From NCBI GenBank assembly GCA_025618425.1, contig CM046845.1, positions 7,612,491 to 7,676,490 of the forward strand: a stretch of 64,000 bases of DNA. The letters are read 5' to 3'. Each line of letters starts with the position of its first letter. Within the stretch, counting starts at the first letter, position 1. Both the position numbers and the translations under genes were made by a program. The stretch is from Heliocidaris tuberculata (taxonomy: Eukaryota; Echinodermata; Echinoidea; Camarodonta; Echinometridae). Of this stretch, positions 36,029 through 47,058 are shown piece by piece. The notes under the pieces were generated by a model. That model saw only the letters and a list, made by a program, of their open reading frames with translations, was not told the DNA's origin and did not search any database.

Positions 36029-36197
36029 TGGTATATGTGTACTCGTTAGATTATTTTTCAAATACCCAATAAATTATTAGCAGCATTCGGACATAAATTG
36101 AGACGAAAGAATGACACAGCACATGATTGTATTCAAATACATTATTAACTTTTTTACCCTAACAAGTTTTGATGTACTGTTACATGTATTTTTAAAG

Positions 36198-36429
36198 CGG
36201 TCACACCGCTGAGGTGCTGGCTGCTATTCAAAAGACCAACCGCGCTACAGACGAGGGTAGCGCATTGGTTACCAGTGGCCGGGCAGTTGGACAACTTGCC
36301 CCTGGACCACTTGCCACCGGACCACTTGCCCCAGAGATGGATGATGGCCCCGAGAAGCAGGAGAGGGTTATCAGGATGATGACTGCTAAACCAGACATCC
36401 GTCTCGAGGCATACCAGAGGAATATGGAG
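36198..36429 (+). CDS. Putative coding exon upstream of coiled-coil gene
   Basis: Open between acceptor TTTTTAAAG and donor GAG|GTATAG, ending in phase 0. A Met at 36336 starts MDDGPEKQERVIRMM and the exon ends RLEAYQRNME, an amphipathic helix-like stretch. The first half has LAPGPLATGPLAPE repeats. It is in the right place and strand to be the first coding exon of the coiled-coil gene. Its phase does not join directly to the exon at 39028, which would need a preceding phase 1, so an intervening exon or another splice site is required. No family recognised. Confidence 0.45.
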
Positions 36430-36617
36430 GTATAGGAAATGGCTCTTTATTTCATGATTCTTTATATCATGATGACCATGATAACAGTAATTCTTGCTTT
36501 GTAAAACCAACATAAAAATCGACTTGCAATGAATTGTAAACGTATATTATAACTAAATTTTTTCCTACAATTGATTGCATCTTTACAATGGATTGTGCCT
36601 TTCTTTAATATTACTGC

Positions 36618-36848
36618 CACTAGCGTACCCAAGAGGGGGGGGGGCAGACTGCCCCCTGACAACTTTTGACAGAAAAATGACCCCCCTTTCCCCCTTTAGA
36701 ACGGATACTTTTTTTTTTGTTGCTTGTCAGAGAATTAGTGACGCCATAAAATCTGATACCCCCCCCCCCCCATCCCCACTTAGCGCCTTCTCGAGGGCTG
36801 GTGAAAAAAATTGAAAAAATCGCCACCCCCCACCTGGACACGCCATTG
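36618..36848. repeat. G-run short repeat
   Basis: CACTAGCGTACCC at the left and GGACACGCCATTG at the right are imperfect inverted ends. Inside are a G run near 36635 and C runs near 36680, 36760 and 36825. Confidence 0.5.
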
Positions 36849-37221
36849 ATTACTTTAAAGATATCTGTAGATTAATTGAAGGAGATACTATTTATTTGGA
36901 GGAGGTAATACAATCTATTGTAACTCCTTATGTTACAGGACAGTTGCCTCAAAATAATTTGGCTAGTAATAAGTATTACAATAGACCCGTTTGTCTTTAT
37001 GCGTATTATGTTTGTGTAATATGTCTGTAAAGCGCTTAGCGACATCGTAGATGTATTAGGCGCTATATAAATCCAGATTAATATATATTATTAATATTAT
37101 TATATTTATAGTATTTTGTAAATGGACCATATAACTGTACAACACACATTGTTCAATCCACGATACTTGCAAGTAACATCTAAGAATAAATAAAGCTATG
37201 AATGCTCCAAGAACAAAATAA

Positions 37222-39018
37222 TTTTTTTTTTTCCAAGTATTTTTCCCTCCACAGGGATTTTATTGATTTTCAGTCACAACAAATTAACAAACATATTCAA
37301 GGTAAATCACATTTATAATGTAAATACATAATACAATAATAACTCAAAATAATTCAGAATACAAATGTTTCTTGAACTGTCAGGTTCACACGAATTCCAT
37401 GAATACTCCATTTTCAATAGAGCATTCATGGAATCCATGGGGGAAAAAAACAAAAAAACCACGAAACAATTGAAACACATACATGTATCATCATTTGAAT
37501 ATTGGGGTATACAATTACTTATTTTTGACCACTATTAGTTATTTTGAAAATACAGCGCCAGTCGGCACCTCCGATCACCCGTTCGCACTATTCAGCTTAG
37601 AACAACAATAAAATGGTCCACCAACCACATTGTTCCGGCCGAACAACGCGAACACGCCCACAAAGAAAGCCAACTGGCACTGTATATATGAGATATTCGA
37701 AACCTTAAAGATGTATCGTCATGTAAACAAATTTCTGAATTGAAACCATTTTCTTGCAAATTTATCATTTCTACAATTCGAATCTGCTATGTACTTTTCA
37801 TTTTTGAAATAATTTATAAGCGAAACTTTAATATTATCAAAATCGAGCAGTTGTTTCTTTATTTTGCAAGTATATACCATCTGTCTCACCACTATAAGTA
37901 TACAATTCAATGCAGAATTATTTGAACCTCTTAAACCAAACAATTTATCTTGTAGTGAGAATATCATTCTATTTCCGGTTCCAGTGTATATCCAGTGTTC
38001 CAACCTATCCCAAATATGTTTAACATGTGTACATTCACATAGCAGATGGATAACTGTTTCACTCTGTTCATTACAAAATGTACATTCTTTTCTTGGGACT
38101 AAATTCATTTTAAACAGTAAATCATTCGTATATAATATACGTTGCAATATCTTAAACTGGAACCATCGTAATCCCACATCCATCGTACAATTAAATGCGA
38201 TAGAACAATATGTTTCCCAGTTCTTGTCATTCAAATCAAAGATACATTTCCATTTAAGAAAGCTTTTGCATTCTAATTTCCTTTTCTTCAATAAAACTGC
38301 ATAGATGTGTGCGCAACCTTTAATACGTTTCATAACAAGTGCCATTGTATCTGGGAAAAAGGGTTGCTGCACCCTGTTAAAAGTAGTACATTTGTATCCT
38401 TCTCTAATTGCATCACATAATCCACGATAAAAAAGAAAGTTTATTTGAACATTATACTTTTCTTGGAGGTCTTTCAGAGAGAGAAAATGACCATTTGACT
38501 CTAAAACATCATTGACAAAACGGATTCCCTTTTTACACAATGTTTTGTTACAAATTGAGCTATTACCTAGTTTAATGTAATCATTATTCCATAAGGGTTG
38601 GCAAGAAATGGTATCATAGTGCATGGATAAGAGTGTACTATAAGCCGTAAACATTTCTTTCCAAAAAAGGTTCTCTGTTTTACTTGCCAGTTCTCGAAAA
38701 TAATTATTTCCCATATATAATTTCAAGTCTTGAAGTCCAGGCAAAAAAGATTGTAAAAGACAGAGGATATTACTATCTATTGAGCCATTTACCAATTTCT
38801 TAATCCAGGAAATTTTCAATGATTGGCAGTGTATGTTTATATCTATCATTTTGACCCCTCCGTCTGAGTAACTTTGCGACATTTGATTTCTACTTATTTT
38901 ATCAGGTTTCTCCCCCCAAATAAATCTATAAAACTGAGCGTTTATATCTTTCAAAAAAAAAAGAACAAAATAATATACAAGAAAGATATTGATCCTAATT
39001 TTGCTTTTATTTTCGTTT
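37222..39018 (-). mobile_element. 5'-truncated LINE (L1/Tx1-like)
   Basis: Lies on the minus strand. A T run on the plus strand at 37222-37232 is its poly(A) tail, and its 5' edge is near 39018, directly before the exon acceptor at 39027. It encodes the C-terminal part of a LINE ORF2 (see the next entry). Long 3' UTR of about 490 bases. Confidence 0.75.
37719..39000 (-). pseudogene. LINE ORF2 C-terminal fragment with zf-RVT zinc motif
   Basis: About 425 residues remain open. They start in the region after the RT palm (NAQFYRFIWGEKPDKISR, then SYSDGGVKMIDI) and run to a zinc-binding region CTFCNEQSETVIHLLCECTH, followed by HIWDRLEHWI. That order is typical of the region downstream of RT in L1/Tx1-type ORF2 proteins. 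The catalytic FADD-type motif and the endonuclease are missing. The open frame seems to extend to 39098, but the extra residues are antisense of a host exon and not part of the LINE. Confidence 0.8.
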
Positions 39019-39027
39019 TTCTTGTAG

Positions 39028-39926
39028 CAAGGCTGGTGAGAGCACTCAGAGCAGCATCCCAGCTGACGAAGCTCTTCAAAAATAACCAGACTCAGCAAAG
39101 GCTCAGCTCAAGGTACATTTTGTTTCCTATATTTCAAGACTTGTTACTATGTAAGATTGATAAAAGGCTGTCAAGAACTGCACTAAATTCCTTTAGCTTC
39201 CTTTTTAAAAATAGTTTTATAAGATGTAAATTTGTTGAAAATTATGAAAATTGTAAGCGTACAGTGGATCATATTCATCTTACCTAGTGATCTTATAAGA
39301 TGTCAGTTAAAAGAATAAAGAGAGAGAGAGAGAGAGAGAGTGTGTGAGAAAGAGGGAGAGAGAGAAAGAGAAAGAGAAAGAGAGAGAGAGAAAGAGAAAG
39401 AGAGAGAGAGAGAGAGTGTGTGTGTGTGTGGGGGGGGGGGAAGCAAGGTGGAAGAGGTGAATCATATACAATTCGAATTGTGTGTAATTTGTACAAAAGA
39501 AGAAGACGAATAAGTATAGAAGTAGAAGGAAAAGAAGAGGAAGAAGAAGGAGGAGGAGGAGGAAGAGAAGAAGGAGAAGAAGAAGAAGAAGAAGAAGAAG
39601 AAGAAGAAGAAGAAGAAGAAGAAGAAGAGAGAAGAAGAAGAAGAAGAAGAAGAAGAAGAAGAAGAAGAAGAAGAAGGAGGAGGAGGAGGAGAAGGAGAAG
39701 AAGAAATTATTGATTGATATGTTATACTGTTTTTGTTATATGATTCAGAGGTTTGAGACTCTAGTATAAGCTGCTGCTGCAATCACCGGATCCTCAGTTG
39801 ACATCCCTACCGGGACCCTGGCTGAGAGGCTCCTGAATGCCCGGGGTGTGCAGAGGGACAAAGTGGACCAGATGGAATCTTACATAATAATAAGAAGAAG
39901 AAGAAGAAGAAGGAGAAGAAGAAGAA

Positions 39927-39957
<31 letters not shown>

Positions 39958-40110
39958 AAGAAGAAGAAGAAGAAGAAGAAGAAGAAGAAGAAGAAGAAGA
40001 AGAAGAAGAAAGAAGAAGAAGAAGAAGAAGAAGAAGAAGAAGAAAAAGAAAAAAAAAGAAAGAAGAAGAAGAAGAAGAAGAAGAAGAAGAAGAAGAAGAA
40101 GAAGAAGAAG

Positions 40111-40142
<32 letters not shown>

Positions 40143-42382
40143 GAAGAAGAAGAAGTCGAAGAAGAAGAAAGAGAAGAAGAAGAAGAAGAAGAATTAGAAG
40201 AAGAAAAAAAAAGATGACGAAGAAAAAGAAAACGAAGATAGGAAAAAGAAAAAGAAGAAGAAGAAAAAGAAGAAGAAGAAAAAAGAAGCAGACAATTATA
40301 ATGATAATAATGATAATAATAGCAGTGATAATAATAGCAATGATAATAATGATAATAGTCATCATCATAATATTTATTCAACACGCTTGTATTGCTCCGT
40401 CTTTTAAATGTATAATTTTTTATTAGTACGACGCCTCCCCATGAAATCATGTAAATGAATAATGGATTGGAATCAAATTGTCAAGGACGTAATACTAGAA
40501 CTCATTCATTCAGGATCTTGTCCATATATACTCTGAAGAAAGTCATGGGAAAATCAGGTGACATGGGATCAGGTGACCTGTCACATGACATCGTAGAGAG
40601 CTGGACAGAGATAAAGAGAAGAATGTTCGCCTTCAGAGGCAGATTAAGGCATATATTCAACAAGGGGTAAACCTCGCTATAGTCATAGGGACCGCTATTC
40701 ATAAGGACCACTTATTCATAAGGACCGCTATCCATAACGCGTGACTGAATGAATAGCGGTCCTTTTAAATAGCGAGCAAACCATAGACAATTTACCGCGC
40801 TATTCATAAGGACTTCCATTCATAAGGACCGCTATTCATAACCTTTTGATTATCCAATATTATATTTACCTATAGTAGAATTTCACATCCCCAGTAGATA
40901 ATCTTTTCTAAAAACATAATTAATTTTTCTTTCTATTCATTCCTTTTAAATTTGAATCTCTTTGGTAGATCTTTGCCATCGATGTTGGGGTTGTCGAGGA
41001 CCTGACTGAGATTCGAGCCGATAAGCTTGTCTCAAAGATCCACATAAAAACAGCTGAACTTCGTCGAGAGGTCGAATCTCACAAAGAGGAGAGATCTTTG
41101 TTTAGAGAAGATTCAAGCAAAGTTCAGGTGACTGTGAATCGCAATGTTATGATTGTGGAAAAATATACCAACTGGAATCATTCGATGTTATGAATGTCAC
41201 GATTAAGACTGCTTTTGATGATTCTATCTTTTATGAACTTATGATCGAAATTACTTTTTCATATTTCATCGCCAAGGAGAATACTTTTGGAGATAATTCG
41301 AAGAAAGATTTTGATTGACAAAGATGATAAATTTTCAATTTCGTAAAATTGTGTTTAGACTTTGACTGAGCGAACAGAACCTGTGTATATAGCTATCAAT
41401 TTCCATACTTCACGGGGGGGGGGGGTAGATTTTTGATCTTGTGTTAGATGCTTCCAAAAATAATTTCTAAAAATATGATTTTTTAAAAAAACTTCAATTA
41501 CCGCCTTCCAGGCACTGACCGTGGAGTTGGCAGCCTTGAGGAGGGCACAAAATATCCCCACCCCAAAGAAGCGACCAAAGAAATGGCGTTTCTTTAGGAA
41601 GAAGAACAAAGTTGGCATCGAACCGCAGGAGGTACAGGCTATAGATTAAAATGCAAGCTCGATGTGAATTATTACCCGTGGGCGGTATAATACATGGCAA
41701 AAGTCTGCAGTTAATAACTGACTGATTGCAATTCTTTATTGTTAATAGCCACACAAGAATTTTCAAATCAAATTGAATAATGGACAGCCTCCCCCGCTTT
41801 TTAAATATAAATACACAGCCTAAGCTCATGTTAGATATTTCAGATTCTCTTTTTCTAGGCATTTTCTAATAATTTGTTAAAGCTTTTCAGATGTCCCTTG
41901 TCTTCCTTTGCCAAATTAAGGCAGAATTTTTAATTTTATTTTTTTAGAATGACTGATTACTATAATTTTATTCCATTCAAATCACCAAATTGTAGCAAAA
42001 CTTTCCAGGATGTTTGAAGTATATAAAAACTTTTTAATATTTCCCAGGTCATTCATTATTGACGTGGGAGGACTGTGCAAATATGAAGGAATACTTGACT
42101 TTATATGATCTTATTATGTTTCAAGCCTTTGCTTTTGTGTAAAAAGATCGATATCTATTTCATAGGCTCAGACAAATCTCACAAATAAAAGAGAAACTGA
42201 GTTCCGGAGGTACATCCAAAAGATGAACTCTCGAGTCAAGTAAGTCAGCGTATAATCAATATCACGAGAAGTCAAAAAACACTTTTCCTTTAATACTGCA
42301 GGGTTCCAAAATGCTTTTTGTGCTTTTTATCGCACTTGCAAGAAAATAATTTTGATAGATAAAGAGAGGGAGGGGGGGGGGG

Positions 42383-42416
<34 letters not shown>

Positions 42417-42731
42417 AACAAATGGTTTGTATTGAAATCTTTATTTCTGATGATTGTGATTCAAAGTTGCTGTATGACGCACAACTTCTTTTGAAACATT
42501 AAAAGCCACAGAACTTCTTTAAAAAACATTCAAATCCGTAGGCATCTTCAATTATGTGAGTATTTGAGAAATGTTTGAATAGACGCTTGACTTATGAGGA
42601 GAGATTTGAAAATGTTCTCGACCTTCAATCTCATAAAGAAAGGAAGGGAGCAAGCTCCAAAGGGAAAAGCAATTCACAAAAAAGTACGGTTTTGATAAAC
42701 ATATTGATCAATAAGACGGATTTTAGATTTC

Positions 42732-42779
<48 letters not shown>

Positions 42780-43354
42780 ACAAGTGGTGTGTATTAGGTG
42801 AACTCTTTTTTATGAAGACGATGATTCTTCTCTTAAAATATATAAAGGTTCAAGGACCTTCAATTAAGTCAGTATGTATTTATATATATATATTATAAGT
42901 GCTTGACTTTTAAGGTAAGATATTACTATGTTTTCACGACTGTAAATTTCACAATGGAAGAAGGAGAAAGTTTTCACAAGCGAATATTAGCAATTGATAA
43001 AAAGGCACGGTCTTTTTTTTTTTTATTATTATACAGTGGTAAATTATTGATTAAGTTATTGATTAAGTTGATGGTTTTTAACTTCTAAGGGATAATGTTT
43101 TTGATTTTTCTCAATCCTTATGTCGCTAGTTCGCTGGAGAGAGACAAGGCCATTCTTGAGTCTCAGATTGGGAAGCTAAAAGACTGCGATGAAACTGCTA
43201 AAAGACTCACACAAAAACTTGTGGAGCAGAATAGGACACTAGACGAAGATAACCAAAGCATGGAGGAGAAGATCGGGCTTTTAGAATATGAGACAGACAG
43301 ACAGGCAGATAAGATCAAGCGCCTCTGCAACCTTGTTGACAGATTAGAGCATAA
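39028..43354 (+). CDS. Coiled-coil gene, central exons (probably joined to kinase exon)
   Basis: Exons with matching GT-AG sites: 39028-39112 (RALRAASQLTKLF), 40597-40666 (ELDRDKEKNVRLQRQIKAY), 40969-41127 (TEIRADKLVSKI, TAELRREVESHKEER), 41512-41631 (ALTVELAALRRAQN, then basic KKRPKKWRFFRKKNK), 42166-42239 (NKRETEFRRYIQKM) and 43130-43354 (LERDKAILESQIGKL to LCNLVDRLEHK). Junction phases agree throughout (2, 0, 0, 0, 2, 2). The protein is highly charged, with heptad-like Leu/Ile spacing, so a long coiled coil is likely. A donor AA|GTTATT at 43355 would join in frame to the kinase exon at 44205. If unused, the frame stops at KLFMKL (stop codon 43371-43373). Function unknown; cytoplasmic by lack of signal or membrane segments. 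Confidence 0.72.
39318..39440. repeat. (GA)n/(GT)n/G-run microsatellite
   Basis: GA with AAAGAG variants, then GTGTGT, then ten G. Confidence 0.95.
39536..39708. repeat. (GAA)n tract, block 1
   Basis: About 170 bases of AGA/AGG triplets, almost all purine on the plus strand. Confidence 0.97.
39798..39878 (+). other. Coding-like segment between GAA tracts
   Basis: It reads VDIPTGTLAERLLNARGVQ then RDKVDQMES, following CCTCAG at 39792-39797. The composition is exon-like, but no donor in the right phase is seen and its start phase does not match 39112. It may be an alternative or decayed exon. Confidence 0.3.
39886..40290. repeat. (GAA)n tract, block 2
   Basis: About 400 bases of AAG triplets with AAA and AGG variants, followed by GATAAT repeats to 40372. 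It yields long poly-Arg, poly-Ser and poly-Leu frames that are not genes. Confidence 0.97.
40673..40845. mobile_element. Palindromic 'GCTATTCATAAGGACC' MITE at splice donor
   Basis: CTCGCTATAGTCATAGGGACC starts 6 bases after the GT donor of exon 40597-40666. Repeats of CGCTATTCATAAGGAC and its reverse complement run to about 40840. The same family is at 49044-49285. Confidence 0.75.
42364..42416. repeat. (GA)n with G-run
   Basis: GAGGGAGG, G run, then GA dinucleotides. Confidence 0.95.
42737..42777. repeat. (GA)n microsatellite
   Basis: About 40 bases of GA dinucleotide in the intron before exon 43130. Confidence 0.95.
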
Positions 43355-43696
43355 GTTATTCATGAAATTATGATTCAATCACAAAATGAAAATAGAATTG
43401 TATGACATTTTTAGCGGGAGATAGGCATGTACATCAGCGACAGGAAGTGATATTATTAGAATAACGTTATTTAATTTTTCAAAATGCAGATGCCCTTGAT
43501 ATTTTTATTATAAAATAATTTGGTAAACAGTATCCCGGTATCAGGAGATTTAATTAGAGAAAGTCAATAGTCACTCCGTTTGGAGATTGAAGTTTATTGG
43601 CGCTTTCACGTTAATTCCATACCCATTTGTGTTTCTCTTTGAATTGTGAACCCTAATCTTTTCTTTTCCCAAACTGTTTACGTTTTCGATATACCC

Positions 43697-43775
43697 TACA
43701 CACACACACACACGCGCACACACACACACACACACACGCGCGCGCACACGCGCACACACACACCCTCACACACAT
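43697..43775. repeat. (CA)n/(CG)n microsatellite
   Basis: CACACA with CGCGCG interruptions. Downstream, the phrase TTTGTACCCCACAAG recurs three to four times in 43799-43915. Confidence 0.95.
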
Positions 43776-43779
43776 TGAC

Positions 43780-43920
43780 TTGTGGGGAACTGTATTGTTC
43801 TTTGTACCTTTGTACCCCACAAGCACTTCTCCTATTGTATTTTGTACCCCACAAGCATGACGGAATAAAGGCCATCATTGTGCTCTTTTGTTTTCTGTAC
43901 CCCACAAGTGTATCTATGTA
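43780..43920 (+). repeat. Short tandem motif 'TGTACCCCACAAG'
   Basis: GTACCCCACAAG(C/T) occurs at about 43811, 43843 and 43898, and CTTGTGGGGAAC (partial inverse) at 43781, roughly 30-55 bases apart. It lies in the last intron of the proposed coiled-coil/kinase gene. Confidence 0.6.
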
Positions 43921-44014
43921 AGGGCACCCACACACACACACCCACACACATATATTTTTCCTTTATTTGATTTATCCAACCAAGACGGCCCGTCATGTGT
44001 GTTTTAGCCAAATT

Positions 44015-44075
<61 letters not shown>
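44015..44075. repeat. (TA)n microsatellite
   Basis: About 60 bases of TA dinucleotide, 130 bases before the kinase exon. Confidence 0.97.
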
Positions 44076-44077
<2 letters not shown>

Positions 44078-44204
44078 TAACCACTTTTTAATGATCGTAT
44101 TCACATTTTGTAGTATCCCTCACGCTTGTAATGTGAACACCTGTTTATATTTAAATATATTTTTGTCTTTGCATGATGAGTTACAATGAAATGTGTCCTA
44201 ACAG

Positions 44205-45189
44205 CGCCACCAATGATGTCCAAAACCAGTCCGGCCACGCTGTTGTTGCCACATTGACCACTATGTGCTGCAAGAAGCTCGACCCTTCAACCCTGAGAGC
44301 ATTTCAGCAGCCACCAAACTCCACAGGATCACCAGAGCTGGATGCGATTGGTAATGGGGCATTTGGTCTTGTCCTACTCGGTCGACTAGATGGAGTATCC
44401 AAGCCTGTCGCCATCAAGAGGCCTTACGTTCCACCTCATCTCACGGGCGAGGCAGTCGAGAACGAGTGGAAGGTGAATCGTGGACGTAACAGGAAAGAAG
44501 CTCTGGTCTCAGAACTCCTCAGTGGATGTCCGTTCTTCGCGCAGATGGTTGGTACAGTCGCCATTGGTAGGGAGCTTTGTATCGTAACAGAGTTCGTTGG
44601 AGACACGCAGACGGGGAGGTCCTACCGTCTGCACGATGCACTGCACTATACAAACCCGACACCATGTATTCGAAGATGGAACATGGCTGCTCTTGCCGAG
44701 GATCTGGTGCGGGGCGTGAGCATCATCCATGACTGTGGGCTCCTCCATAATGACATCAAGGGCGATAGCATACTCCTGGAACATCGGGGACAGCGTTGGC
44801 ATGGAGTGATTATTGATATGGGACTCGTAACTATCATGGCGTACACTGTGCAACGATCTTTCACAGATTTAATACCTGAGTCCAAACGGTTAGACTTTCC
44901 TCACATCGAGTCCGAGCTTATTGAGGATGAAGCACAAGTCTCAGCCAGCACTGACATCTTCGCGGTTGGGGTACAGCTTAAGAACATCGGTCGCTTTGTC
45001 GGCGATGATGAATTCGTCACTGTGGGAGAGTACTGCTGCAAGCAACAGCCTCATCTCAGACCAAAGGCTCTCGCAGACATCGTGTCCAAGATGGTCGAGA
45101 TCAAGACGAGACTGCAGAACGAGCCACAGCTCCATCGATCAAGTACGTTCATCATCGATCGAGACCAGAATGAGGGTGGCAGCGGTTGA
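44205..45189 (+). CDS. Protein-kinase-like domain, terminal exon
   Basis: About 328 residues after acceptor TCCTAACAG. It contains a glycine loop GNGAFG, VAIK lysine, helix-C Glu in RKEALVSELL, hinge CIVTEFV, catalytic loop LLHNDIKGDSILL, metal motif DMG instead of DFG, helix-F TDIFAVG and final Arg in HLRPKA. Catalytic Asp and Lys are kept. The HRD arginine is Asn, and the metal-binding Asn of the loop is Ser, so activity could be weak. The activation segment is short, with no clear APE. The first base completes a codon left by 43354, so it is probably the C-terminal domain of the coiled-coil protein. Alternatively it is a separate gene starting at the upstream ATG (44173). No orthologue named with confidence. 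Confidence 0.82.
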
Positions 45190-46031
45190 AGGGAGAGGGG
45201 TTTAAAACTGGGAGGAGATGCCAGGGAAAAAAACAGATGCAGGAGTATTAAAAAAGAAAATCCCAATAAGGTTGTTGGACACGTAAGATCTAATGAGCGG
45301 CGGGAGGATGAAAAGTGGTGGGGGCAAGATTAGGGCAGCAGGAAATGGCAGGGGAATAAAGAGGGGATATACCATTTGAAGTCAACATCGCTTCTCAATG
45401 AACTAAAGATGGTGACATAATATGTATCTTAAGGGCATACTTAAGGCAGATGTTGGGGACGCAAAAAGTGCTACAGAAACATATTCAAAAGAGGGGGGGG
45501 GGGGGGGGAGGACGGAATGATTTCATGGCCAGTGCACCAGAAATGCATCAATATGCAGATAAAGTGACAGGTCAACATAATCATGATTAGATTCAGATTG
45601 AATTTCATCAGTGAAATAGACGAAGCCAGGAAAGAAATCATGACTGATGTTAAAGGAGTTCAAGAAAATTGAAAGAGATAATAATAATAAAGAGGAGAAC
45701 AACATGTCTGTATCATGGTAAAATGAGTTAAGGACTTAGCCATACGTAGGAAGAACCAATTGCAAATAGGCACTGAGAGGTCTGACGAAGAGAAAGAATC
45801 AATCACAGCTGACCATAGGAAAAAAACACCTCCAGGCTTCCACAGAACGGTCTGCCTAGAAGGAATGGAGCAGTACAGGAGGGGTGGAGATGAAGGAGGA
45901 AGGGGAACTCTGGTGAAAGAAAAATATTTCCTCATTTCATACAGCATAACAATGCAAAAAAGCATGACAATCGGGAAAGAAGAATTTTAAAAAGGAAGAA
46001 AGACATTAAGCGACCAAGGTGGCGGAGCAGG
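45190..46031. other. Region 3' of kinase exon
   Basis: Probable 3' UTR up to about 45370, then purine-rich DNA with a G run at 45494-45508. No exon recognised. Confidence 0.4.
45354..45359 (+). terminator. Candidate polyadenylation signal of kinase gene
   Basis: AATAAA 165 bases after the kinase stop codon, the first plus-strand signal. Confidence 0.4.
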
Positions 46032-47058
46032 CAGGGGGTCGTTTCATCAAATCAACTCCATGACAGTCATAACTTTGTCGGCGATCTACGGAAATGTCAT
46101 GGACTGGACAAACTGTTTCACGAAGACATGATAAACGACAACTCAATGATATCGATACCCATCGGCTAAAAAACATAGTCTATATCACAGTCCATTGGAT
46201 TTATTGTCAATTACCCAAACAGACTTAGAGGCTCCGTTTTCCCCCAAACTGTTCCAAAATGTCAAAAATGGGAGCGAAAATTAATACTGATGATACAAAC
46301 ATCCCGTTTTCATGAAAAGATGTGTTACTTATGGCATCTTAGAATTTATAAAATTGAGAAAACTCGAGGATGCTTTTGCGATGTACTAATCTAGATTTGT
46401 AAATAAGAGGATACCGTAATTGACTAATTATGGAAAGAAGACCCAAATTGTGTAAACTTTAGAGAAAATGATTGAATTCAGATATTTTATTACCCAATTC
46501 TTCATATTCAGTTATAAAAAAATACATTTGATATTATTTATATCAAAGGATTGCGTGAAAAGGGAAAAATATAGGAAAAATACATACATGATAAATTGTC
46601 GTCGTTTAAATTGGTCTGTATATACAGACTGTTCCGTTTTAGACGCCTTTTCTATGGTAGACCGATGTGGGTATTTTAAATATTAATTTCATTTACTTGT
46701 TGGAGGGTCAAGAAGTCATAAGAACATATTGTCCGTCTGTAAAATATTATAATAAAAACATAAGTAAAACTATTTGATAAAAAGAATGATAAAGAAATGT
46801 GCTTGGAGATCAGGAAATAATTTTCTCTTAACTTACATTTTTCATTTTTTCGCAGCCCATAGACTAACAAAAAGCTGGCTTGTGATGGCGTTCTAAAAAG
46901 AAATGACAGGTTTGGAGTACCGACAAGTCACTTGTCAGGGAAGTTGTCGCTGATCTTCGCAAATACGGCTTTGTGAAACAGTTAACGGACAAGTTGAGCG
47001 ACAGCGTCGAGATGTCGCTGATCTTGTCGTTATGACGGTTTGATGAAACGACCCCCTG
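46032..47058. mobile_element. 1.0-kb non-autonomous TIR element, hAT-like ends
   Basis: The left end CAGGGGGTCGTTTCATCAAA is matched by its reverse complement ending at 47058 (TTTGATGAAACGACCCCCTG). Sub-terminal words (TGTCG.CGATCT, CTGTTTCAC) are also inverted between the two ends, giving imperfect inverted arms of about 150 bp. CAGGG ends suit hAT elements. I do not see a clean 8-bp target duplication. No transposase. Confidence 0.75.

Noticed and set aside
36620..36841. Glycine-rich short open frames
   Set aside because: They result from G and C runs of a short repeat.
39001..39098. N-terminal 30-40 residues of the minus-strand LINE frame
   Set aside because: They are antisense of the host exon at 39028-39112.
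39420..40450. Long Arg-, Ser-, Leu- and Lys-rich open frames
   Set aside because: They are translations of the GAA tracts in several frames.
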